Of a DNA stretch of 64,000 bases, positions 55,260 through 64,000 are shown in pieces. A program made the translations under genes and the position numbers. The DNA comes from Castor canadensis (lineage: Eukaryota > Chordata > Mammalia > Rodentia > Castoridae). Below the pieces are notes generated by a model that had not been told where the DNA came from, made no database searches, and worked only from the letters and a program-made list of their open reading frames with translations. The stretch's first letter is position 1, and each line of letters starts with the position of its first letter. The stretch is from NCBI RefSeq assembly GCF_047511655.1, contig NC_133396.1, positions 129,713,490 through 129,777,489 of the forward strand, in the 5' to 3' direction.

Positions 55260-56224
55260 CTAAGGGGTGGGGAGTGGGTGAAGAAAGTGCCTCAGGCTCT
55301 TGTCTGGGTATCAGTCAAGCCCTATCTTTGTCCCAACTCCTGCCCCTTTCTGCAGATGTGTCCCTGACTAACTGCTCAGCACTGGTCATCTAGCAGCCCT
55401 GCACATCTGTTTCTAGCCTTGGCTATAAATATTTGGATAGCTCCCCGTTGTCCAAATGTGGATCGTGTGCAGTGTGGTTCACTGAGACCGGCTCCTTCTG
55501 CTACCCAGCATTCTCTTGTGCCCTCTCCAGTCACCTTTAGTCCCAAGTGCTGCTTAGAGTCCAGCATCCTAATAATGGGAGCCAGCAATCACACAGTTCT
55601 CCATTCCAGTCAGGCTTTCTTTCTTTCAATTCTGTTATCTAGTAGTGAGCATTAAGAAGGGTATTGGTGAGCTGCCATTGTTCAGCAGTGAACCAGGGAT
55701 AGTGAGGGAAAGAAGTCATTTGCGTGAGAAATAAAGTGACTGGGGGATGTTTAGCTTGGAGAAAGCAAGAATAAATGAGGCTGTCAAAGAGCAGAAAGAC
55801 TGTCAGGCATAAAGGAATTACACTCCTACATGCTGTTTTGTCCCAGAAGGTAGAAGCAGCATCAACCATGGAACATAAAAGGAGGCAAATTATGGCATAA
55901 ATGGAGATGTTCTAGCTTTTCCTAACAACGAGTTCCCACAATTAGTTGTCCAACGAAGGAACAACCCTCCTTCAACCATTGCACAGTGGGCCCATGCTTG
56001 TCGAATGTAATGCCAACTACATTTGGGCACTGGGTGAGTGCAGAGGAATTCAGGGATGATCAATAGATGGCCCTATCTCAAGTAGCTTATGGAGATAAAC
56101 AAGGAAACAAATTGTCACAGTACAATGAGCTACATCAACTCACAGATTTACTTAGTAACTGGGGTTGACATTCCTTGAGCTTTTACTCCCCCAGTGAGTC
56201 CTCATCCTCATGGTCTTGCATAGC

Positions 56225-56345
56225 AGCCACAGGAGGCAAGTGACACATAATAAAACTGAGGCTCATCAAAGTCAAGTGGCTGGCCTCAGTTCTCATAGCC
56301 AGTACGCAACAAGCAGAAGACAAACTCAGGTTTGTCTGAGTATAG
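56225..56345 (-). repeat. MIR SINE fragment
   Basis: AAAACTGAGGCTCATCAAAG, AGACAAACTCAGGTTTGTCT. Confidence 0.65.
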
Positions 56346-56667
56346 AGTCCGTCAGAGATCGATATTTTTGTGTAGGGGGGGAGGGTTAGGGAGTGGAAAG
56401 GATGGGAAGAGATTTACAGATGCATAAGCTGGCATAGTTTGTCACTGGAGATGCTGAAGCAGAAAGTCCCCACTGTGAGAGTCACTTCTACCTGAGTCAA
56501 AGGTTGGATTTGACCATCACTAATTCTAACTCTGGGCTCTACAATTCTAGACTCATCTGAGAAAAAAGGATTCAAGGGTAAATTCGTTATTAAAGAAATT
56601 CTGGTTCAAGTGAGATGTCTTTCTTCCTATTCTTTATTGCAGAGTTTTAGTTGTTTGAGAATTGAAT

Positions 56668-56748
56668 TGGGTGGTACTAAGGATCAGACTCACAGCCTTG
56701 CACATCCCAGATAAACACTCTATCACTGAGTCACATCCCTAATCCTAC
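56668..56748 (-). repeat. ID-like SINE, reverse
   Basis: GGTGGTACTAAGGATCAGAC, CTATCACTGAGTCACATCCC. Confidence 0.65.
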
Positions 56749-57934
56749 TACAATATCACTATCTCCTCAGCGAGGACCTGTGAACTCTAGGGGGATATGG
56801 ACATCTCTGAGGTCTATGAATTTTGTAAGAATTTTGAAAAGATAATCTAAAAGATTTTATAATCTATGAACGCACAACTTTCTTTTACATCGTTGAAAGA
56901 CTTTTTTTTTTTCAAGAATAAGACCTAAGTTTCTTAAACTAGACTGAGAAATGTATCTGAGTACCTAGTTGTGAGAAGGAACCATCTGTCTTTAAAAATA
57001 AACAAACAAAGGCACCCACACATTATTCAGGTTAAAGAGACAGCACCCTGTGGGCTCTTCTTTCATCATAAGAGAATAGATAGATGACTTTGTTGCACTT
57101 GTCCCTAACTTTGGTTTACAAGGTCTATTTCCATCCGGATACTTCCTCCCCATGTAAACCGTAAACATCTTCAGTTGGGAGTTTTCCCAGGAGGCTGGAA
57201 GATCGTGGAGCTGCCCTTGGCTTGGACAGCATCAGGGCGGGTGGGAGGCTGAGGTGTGGTCACACAGGCCTGGCATTTCCTTCCCTTTCTACCTTTCATT
57301 GCCTGCCTGCCCCTGCTTTCCAGAACAAAGCTCAGCAATTCTTTGAAATAAAAATGCATGAATGAAATACAAGGGTGAAACGCACGGACTCTGTCTGAGG
57401 CTGGGAAAGTCACGGCCAAGGTGTTAAATAACCACTCTTCAAAGAGGAAATCGAATCTGGCCGGAGCAGCAGCTCCTGACTTTCCTTCTTGAGGCTCATT
57501 TGCTCCCACAGGAAGTAGGGGGCCCTGCCCTAGCTCCTGTTACAGGCGGCAGGCAGCTCACGAACCCCACGCCCTGTGGTTCTCCAAGGCCTAAGCCCTA
57601 AGCCTGGTGGAAAGTTTCACCTTGAGGAAGGAAAGTTTCCATTCCTCCTTCCAGCCCCCTAAGGGAGTGTGCAGCAGACATCTGGGAATGTTCCCCAGGG
57701 GACTGCTGGTCCTGCCAGTTGCTGGACTTTCCTCATTGGGCCCTTGTACCCTCCTTGGGAGATGCTTTGGTTCACTGGGAGGGAGGTTCTCTGAGACCCC
57801 CAGACTATCTATCTGACACTTGGCATCCATAAGCCATGTCCTAGACTATACAATTATACTGTCCCCACACATGTGTCCCCAAAGGCACCTGCTCTCAGAG
57901 CAGTAGTGGTAAACACACTTCACATTATGCAGAA

Positions 57935-58075
57935 CCTTCCATTCCTCCCCAAAGCCTGAGGATGATTATCTTTCTCACTGAAAGGTCAGGAAAATGAGGT
58001 TCAAAAAATTTACATCACTTGTCCAAGGCAACCCAACAGATTGATGGTGTAGTTGGGTTTGGGCCCAGCATGAGA
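57935..58075 (-). repeat. MIR SINE fragment
   Basis: GGAAAATGAGGTTCAAAAAA, CACTTGTCCAAGGCAACCCA. Confidence 0.65.
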
Positions 58076-58948
58076 TGTTTTTCTTACATGTTTAGATTTT
58101 ATTTTTATGTTCAGCTTCTCCGAGACATTGTGGGGAAGAAGTTTATGAGAGAAAAAGGCATCCAAGAGGTAGGACCCCTTTCTTTCTCCTTAACTCTGCT
58201 CGTGGTCGAAACATGGGGCAGAAGGAGAGGAAAACATTCTTTTCTCTTTACTCAAGACACCACTTAGTAGATGATCCCTCAGGACCCCTGGCTGCTCATT
58301 TCCAGCCTTTCCCTTTCCCCCAACTTTTCCAGAAACAGATAGATCTGGGCCAAGACAACCTGCGCCTCTCAGTGAGGCCTTCTTGCTCCCATTGGTCATT
58401 GACAGCTCAGTTTTAGACTCACAGACAGAAGGAGGGCACAGGATAGCCTCAGAGAGCAATAGTTCCTACCATGTTCCTTTTGGTTCAAGGACTATTGTGA
58501 GAGGTTTTTTGTTTGTTTGTTTTTCTGGAAGAGGGTTGAATTCATTTGATTTAATTCTATCCTACCTGGTTCAGTTTGCTGAACTAATGTATCTCTTCTC
58601 TCTGAGAATACCCAAGGGTTGAAGGGCCACGTGGCAAGGAGGCAGCCACAGAGAAGAAGTCCATGACGTTAGGAGAGATGGTGTGTGAGAGGTACTTTGT
58701 GAACTGCTAAGGGGTAGGCAAGTGTTGAGACATCATTGCTACCATTGTCACCATCATTACTTTTTGCCCAAGCAACTCTGGAATGTAACCTTGGAGAGTC
58801 AAGGAGCAAACAGTGGGACAGTTCTTCCCAGGTCACAAGTGCCCCACCAGGGCTTCCCTCTGCAACCCATGAGCTACTGCCCCAGGTCCCCCAAGAATCC
58901 TCTCCACACACCCCTACCCCCATAATGCAGGACTCCCCAGTCACTTAC

Positions 58949-59109
58949 AGTGGTTCTCTGCTTGTCCAGCAAGGAGGCCTGGGGGCCTCTTTGGAACCTC
59001 CTCCTCCTCCAGGTGGAAGTCCTCAGCCTGCCACTGCCCAGAGGCCTTGAAAAGTCTGGCACAGACACCATAAGCACAGCACTGGTAGGCATAGGGTACC
59101 TCCAGGATC
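58949..59109 (-). CDS. LGR6: LGR6 exon: C-terminal LRR cap and hinge
   Basis: The acceptor is CTCCCTCAG|GATCC and the donor AACCACT|GTAAGT. The 161 nt exon has a first base that closes an Arg codon and a last base that opens a Tyr codon. It reads [20 protein letters not shown] then [20 protein letters not shown] and ends AGQAENH. The CCxYGxC cluster is the family's C-terminal cap cysteine motif. The segment after it (about residues 30-50 of the exon) differs from the human hinge as I recall it at several positions, so it is the fastest-changing LGR6 part visible here. Confidence 0.95.
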
Positions 59110-59467
59110 CTGAGGGAGGGGGTTTAGGGAAAGGAGCTAACTTAGTATGTTTAGGGTCAGGTCTTAGTCTGAGTTAAGATATATCCAGCCCAAGGACTGG
59201 GCACTCAGTACCTGCTCTTCAGCCCCTAAGTGCCCTGCCTCCTGTGCTTCTGGGGCTTTCTCTACATGAGTCTTACAGCCTGACTCCTGACCTGAAGGGC
59301 TCTGGGCATATTCCAGTTTTCCCGTTCATCCTCAGAATCAAAATGGAAAAGAGAAACCCAGCTAAGTCCATTGCTTCAGAAGTTTCCTCAGCAGTCTTCA
59401 GATGGGGAGCAACTTCTTCAAGGTCACACAGGACTTGGAGGCTCTGCTCCCCTCCCAGGCAGCTATT

Positions 59468-59562
59468 TAAGGGGCTGGAAGTGTAGCTCAGTGGTAAAGT
59501 GTTGCCTAGCATATGCAAGACCCTGGGTTTGATTCCAAGATCCTCCACCCCACAACGCACAC
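59468..59562 (+). repeat. ID-like SINE
   Basis: GGGGCTGGAAGTGTAGCTCA, GCCTAGCATATGCAAGACCC, GGGTTTGATTCCAAGATCC. Confidence 0.8.
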
Positions 59563-60184
59563 ATACCCCAAAGGAGGCAGGGATTCTCCTAGGGACTCTT
59601 TAACCTTTCCCTCCATGAAACCTACATCCTGTCCCCTCTGCACTCTGGGCCCTCTGAGGGTGAGGACAGATGCCTTGGGCATCTCATTAGCTTGCAGCAG
59701 ACAATGCTTGGGCCACACAAGCTGTACTGCTGCTGCCGCACGAAGAAGGCCAGGATGTCATTAGCATGAGGGCCTGGCTGTGCAGCTTGTTTTCCACTCC
59801 TCAGTGCCCTGGGCTCTGCCCTAATTCCAGGGCCCCAGATGCCTCCTAAGTGAGGGCGGACAGTCTGGCTATGTGGAACCATTTGCAGAGTGAGGAGGTC
59901 TAGGGGCCTTCACATCAGCTTACTCCTGTCCTCACAGGTCCCTAACCCCCCTAGGGTTGGTACTTAGATGACGGCTATGCTGCAAAGGAGATGAGGAGGA
60001 ACAAGAGATGTGTTCCAGACCCTGTTCAGGCTAGTGGGAGGTCAGGTGAGCCCATTCTGTACTGCTCTGGCCAAACTGTGAGCCACCCGGCTCTTCTCAG
60101 AGTGGGGCCCTGTGGCTGTCCCTCCATACCCTCCAGCTGCCCCAGAATGAGCCTCCCTAGGTGTGGGGGAAAGCAGACCCTCAC

Positions 60185-60310
60185 CTCAGTTTTGGGAAAC
60201 TGTCCTTGGAGAAGGCCTGAGATAGAGCCAGATTCCCTTTGAGCTTCAGGTGCATCAGGCCCCCAAGCCCAGCCAGGGGCAGTGTGGTCAGCTGGTTGTC
60301 TGTCAGGTCC
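60185..60310 (-). CDS. LGR6: LGR6 exon: last leucine-rich repeats
   Basis: The acceptor is TGTCCTAG|GGACC and the donor AAACTGAG|GTGAGG, 126 nt. It encodes [20 protein letters not shown], then [20 protein letters not shown]. This is LRR consensus (LxxLxLxxNxL) followed by the start of the C-terminal cap. Phases match both neighbours. Confidence 0.95.
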
Positions 60311-60504
60311 CTAGGACAGTGGATGGTCAGGGTTATTGGCAGTCAGTGGGATTGCTGAGGGGCAGGGCTGTGCTGAGGGTATGGCCAATGTGCCTGGGAT
60401 GAAAGCAAGAGGAGAGGAGCAAGGACAGAAGATAAGCATAGAGACAGGATAGCATTACATACCAGGGTAGGAGGCACTCAAGAATTGCTAAAGGTACCAT
60501 CTAT

Positions 60505-60570
60505 AACCATTCGTTCATTCATTCAACAAACATTGGGTGCCAACAATGTACCAAGGGCTGTTCTAACTTA
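60505..60570. repeat. L2 3' fragment
   Basis: TTCATTCATTCAACAAACATTGGGTGCCAACAATGTACCAAGG is the well-known L2 end. Confidence 0.65.
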
Positions 60571-60884
60571 ATGTCAAGCTTCACAATTTGTAGGTAACAG
60601 AGACCCAATGACAGCAACTGGGCTCAGGTTTGGGTGCCACTCAGGAACCACTATCCACCCCCCTGGAAGACCTGCCTGCTGTTTGCCTCCACTCTCCTCC
60701 CTTTCCTTTGCTTTTCTGATGATGTAAGAGGCCAAAGTCAGGGTAGGACAGAGCTGGTCATCTGGCCACAAGCAGGGATTGGGTCATCAATTCTGCCTTG
60801 CAGGGTCTGTCTTACAGCCAGAGATGAGGACATACATGGGCATTATTTGAAGAAGCTGGGGCTCCAAAGCAAACACCAGCACCA

Positions 60885-61060
60885 CAGACTGTGCATCGTG
60901 GAAACAGCCCTGGACTGGCAGGCAGGAAACCTGGCACTGTCACCAACTCACTGTGTAACCAAAGGGAGTCACAAGTCTGCCTGAGTGCCAATGTCCTCAT
61001 CTTCCAAAGGATAAAAATATCTGCCCTACCTATCTGGCAGGAGTAAAGCAAACAGGAGAG
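60885..61060 (+). repeat. MIR SINE
   Basis: CCTGGACTGGCAGGCAGGAA, CACCAACTCACTGTGTAACC, GTCCTCATCTTCCAAAGGAT. Confidence 0.65.
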
Positions 61061-61812
61061 GGAAGATGGAGGTAAGAGTTTTGCAAGACCACAACCCAGA
61101 GCCCAGAGAGCCAGTCTGGGGAGGGACTATGTACTGCCTGGGAGCCCTGGGCTGTGGCCTTTGGCTTTGAGCAAGCTTCTTACCCTGGCCTTGGAGATAT
61201 CACCTGTGAAGTAAGGGGCTGAGTCTGGATGATCTCCAAGGCCAGGGCTGGAGCTAGCCCTAAAGAATCTTTGTGAAAAGGGCCCTGTCTTGGTGAACGT
61301 GCATTCGGGACACAGCACTTGGCAATCAGGCCAGTGGGATATCAGGTCCATCTCAGGCAGGAGCCCTGGTGCAGTGAATAACCTACACCACAGTGCACGG
61401 CAGCCAGATCAGAGGCCCCATCCAGGATGACCATGTAGCCATCTCTGCATGTCTCTATTTACAACATATGTAATTTAAAGAATCTGCTATATTCTGCTGA
61501 CCCACAGTGGTTCTCTGTGACTCCAGGTCCTACCTCAGTCTCTGCCTTCTTGCATTGAGAAGGTGTTCTAGGCCCAAACACTCCTTCAGTGGACATGGAG
61601 AATGTAGAGGCTGGGGTGACGGCGGTTTAGGTGTCATGGGGACACCCAAGGCTGACAAAATGTTGCAGAACATTAGCAAATGATGTTCCAGAGCTTGCAA
61701 GAGAAAGTCTCTCTGCTTATCAGGCCTCACAGTCTGTTAAATGGACTGTCAGAATGATTGATGAGGCTGAAGCCCATCTCCCTGAAATGTGTGGTCAAAT
61801 ATGCATGTCCCT

Positions 61813-61917
61813 CAGGCTGGGGAAGTAGCTCAGTGGCAGAAAGCTTGCCTACCATCCTCAAGACACTGGGTTCCATACAACACAGCAAAAAAAAAAAAAA
61901 AAAAAAAAAGAAAAAAA
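61813..61917 (+). repeat. ID-like SINE with target-site duplication
   Basis: AGGCTGGGGAAGTAGCTCAG body and a long A tail. The perfect 12-bp duplication ATGCATGTCCCT is at 61801-61812 and 61918-61929, so the insertion is fairly recent. Confidence 0.88.
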
Positions 61918-62002
61918 ATGCATGTCCCTGCTCAGGGATGAGATGGCCCACACAGTTCTAACTGGTCCCCAGCATCCTGGAAGAGAGGTGACAGGCACTT
62001 AC

Positions 62003-62074
62003 AGCTTGACCAGGGAGTGCAGAGTGGAGAAGGCTTCTGGGTGGATGGACCGGATGGCGTTCCAACTTAGGTCT
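62003..62074 (-). CDS. LGR6: LGR6 LRR exon (72 nt)
   Basis: The acceptor is CTCTGCTTGCAG|AGACC and the donor GTCAAGCT|GTAAGT. The exon is exactly 72 nt, one 24-residue leucine-rich repeat: [20 protein letters not shown], then LVK. One repeat per 72-nt exon is the known architecture of the LGR ectodomain. Confidence 0.95.
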
Positions 62075-62499
62075 CTGCAAGCAGAGAGTATATGACAGGG
62101 GAGGACAGTGACATATGGAGGACTCATTATTCCCAGCTGGGTTCTCCCTCACATACTTCTCCCTCTGACCTGCAGCAGTAGCAGTAACCTTAGCCTTTAG
62201 GGGAAAGTACTTGCTGCTGTCTAACTCCTGACCTGGCTGTGGCCCCAAGACAAGGATGTAGCAGCTTGGCTCCAGAGCCTCAAAGCCTCCTGGGTACCAG
62301 CTGGAGAAATGGCTTGTGAGGCCATCTGGATGGGGAGGTGCTTCTCCTGTGTGTGAGTGCTGAGGGAGGGGCTACGGAGCAGGGAGGCGATGAGCATGCC
62401 ATGCATGCTTAAACTGGACACGTGTGCTGTGGGTAGGAGACTGGCAGAGGGACACAGTGGCTTCTCTGGGGTCCACCCCTGAGTGCTGCAAGTACTTAC

Positions 62500-62571
62500 A
62501 GGGCTTGTAAGGAGCTCAGCTGGCTGAAGGTGTCAGCTCTAATTTCCCAGATCCGGTTGTGTTGGAGGCCA
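62500..62571 (-). CDS. LGR6: LGR6 LRR exon (72 nt)
   Basis: The acceptor is GCTGCCCTAG|TGGCC and the donor CAAGCCCT|GTAAGT, exactly 72 nt. It encodes GLQHNRIWEIRADTFSQLSS, then LQA, one leucine-rich repeat of the R-spondin-binding ectodomain. The phase (base 3 of Ile in, two bases of Leu out) joins the flanking LRR exons without error. Confidence 0.95.
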
Positions 62572-63644
62572 CTAGGGCAGCAAGAGAGGCTGGATGAGCC
62601 CACAGGCTCAGACTCTGGCTCTGCTCCACCCCTCCCTCCCTCCAAGTACTGGGAGGAAGAAAGGAAAGCCCCCCACTTCTCTTGGCACAGGAAGAAAGGG
62701 CCCAGCCTGCGGAAGTCACCAGAATTAAAGAGAGCACAAGGGGATCCGGTTGCCTTGAGTAAGTGGGTCAGGAGACAAAGCCACAAAACCATCCCTGTGG
62801 CCCAAAAGGGAGTCAGCTTCCAGGGTTCCCACCGGGCCTGGCTCCCAGCCCAGCTGATCTACCCTCTGTATTTCCCTCCTGCCATGGGTCCTTTAGACCC
62901 TGGCCCAGTAGCAGAGTACTGTCCAGCCTTTGGACAGCTCCAATGACTGGCCTATGTGGGGAAGCAGAGCCCAGTATGCTGGTTGTCTGGATAGGAGGTA
63001 GAACCTGGGCCTCAGCAACGTCAAACACCCTCCTTTCATTGTCACCCAAATCAACTGGGCAGACCCTTATATCTCTTCCTTTCCTGGCCCACAAAAGCAT
63101 TGTCTGTATAGACACAGGAAGCACAGAACACCATGCTAATTCAAGAAACCAGGAATTAGGAGAATTCCTGGTTGACAATTTTTAGAGTTTCTTTTCCTTG
63201 TGAAACTTGAGTCTTATATATGACTGTGCATGTCTGTGTATACATAAGCACACATATCTCTGTGTCTTTAAGGGAAGTAGAAAATGAGAGAGCACACTCC
63301 AAAATGCGGGGTGCTTCTAGCAACCCTGAAACTTTCCTGTGTTCAGCCCATGAGTCCTAAGTTTGGCCCTCTCCCTCTACTGGCTGTAATCACTATTGGA
63401 TGTCTGTGTTGCTGTTGACTCATAAGGAGCCATCTTGAGACTCCTTTAGGGCACCAGCTCCTGGGTCTGTCATCTGCTACGAGTCCTTGGGGCCGTGTCT
63501 GTGGAGTTCCTATCCCTAACCCTGGGTTCAACCAACTCAGAGAGAGGGGAAAATTCAAAGTGTACTTTGGCCCTTGCTGCCCCCTCCTCAGACCTGCCTA
63601 GAGTCTGACTTGCGCTCCTTTGCCTCTCCCGTGCTCACACTTAC

Positions 63645-63710
63645 ATCTCCTCCAGCTTCTGACACCTGTGCAGGCTGGGCAGTTCCTCAATCTGATTACC
63701 AGACAGCTCC
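63645..63710 (-). CDS. LGR6: LGR6 LRR exon (66 nt, most 5' exon in window)
   Basis: The acceptor is TTTTCTCCAG|GGAGC and the donor GAGGAGAT|GTAAGT, 66 nt. It encodes ELSGNQIEELPSLHRCQKLE, then E, and two bases of Ile. It is the first LGR6 exon readable from the right edge. Upstream LRR exons and the signal peptide lie beyond base 64000. Confidence 0.94.
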
Positions 63711-64000
63711 CTGGAGAAAAGAGGGAGACCTGAGCTGGGTGAAACAGTGATTATGGGGGGGGTGCAGTGCGGGGGAGGAGGGAACAGGAGAAGCAGCTCT
63801 GGCCAGGGCTCTGCTTTCCTGTCTAGTGGCTGAAGGTAAGGGGACCCTGCAGGGACATGGCTGTGAATCCATCTCTCACTAGAGTACTAATTTCCTCAGT
63901 GAGACCTCTTTTCATTTTCTCCTGCTAAGTCCCACTCCTCACTGAGGCTAGATAAGGCTGTCTTATCCACATGAAGGCCTGAAGGGTCCTGGGAGGGATA

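Overview
This window is mammalian nuclear DNA, most likely from a rodent. Genes are split into exons with GT-AG introns and there are CpG-island promoters. Interspersed repeats are dense: B1-like SINEs, tRNA-derived and ID-like SINEs, their dimers and trimers, 5'-truncated L1 copies, and older MIR, L2, MER5 and MaLR fossils. The SINE mix (a 'GTGGCTCAAGTGGTAGAG' tRNA-type family fused to B1-like units) suggests Castorimorpha, perhaps beaver. That species call is memory-based inference.

The gene order matches the human 1q32.1 segment LGR6 - UBE2T - PPP1R12B, read in reverse. (1) About 1-27.2 kb: the 5' end of PPP1R12B on the minus strand. Its first coding exon (97 codons) is at 26514-26804, its CpG-rich promoter lies at about 26.8-27.2 kb, and the rest down to base 1 is repeat-filled intron 1. 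(2) About 27.2-32.5 kb: the spacer between two divergent promoters. It holds two truncated L1 copies, several SINEs and a U6 snRNA pseudogene. (3) About 32.5-42.4 kb: the complete UBE2T gene on the plus strand, with a CpG-island promoter, a probable noncoding first exon, six coding exons (205 codons) and a poly(A) signal. The reading frame runs 8 codons past the usual mammalian C-terminus. (4) About 42.4-51.2 kb: an intergenic stretch with old repeats but almost no young SINEs. (5) About 51.2-64 kb: the 3' half of LGR6 on the minus strand. Seven coding exons cover the last leucine-rich repeats, the hinge and the single large seven-transmembrane exon. The 5' exons lie beyond the window.

The three genes are unrelated in function. 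PPP1R12B is a myosin phosphatase targeting subunit, UBE2T is the Fanconi anaemia E2 enzyme, and LGR6 is an R-spondin receptor. They are neighbours only by conserved synteny. The most notable points are the apparent stop-codon loss in UBE2T, seven insertions of one young L1 family with readable target-site duplications and graded 5' truncation, a triple ZNF143/THAP11-type motif cluster upstream of PPP1R12B, and a B1-B1-tRNA trimeric SINE architecture. I see no sign of an entirely new gene system.
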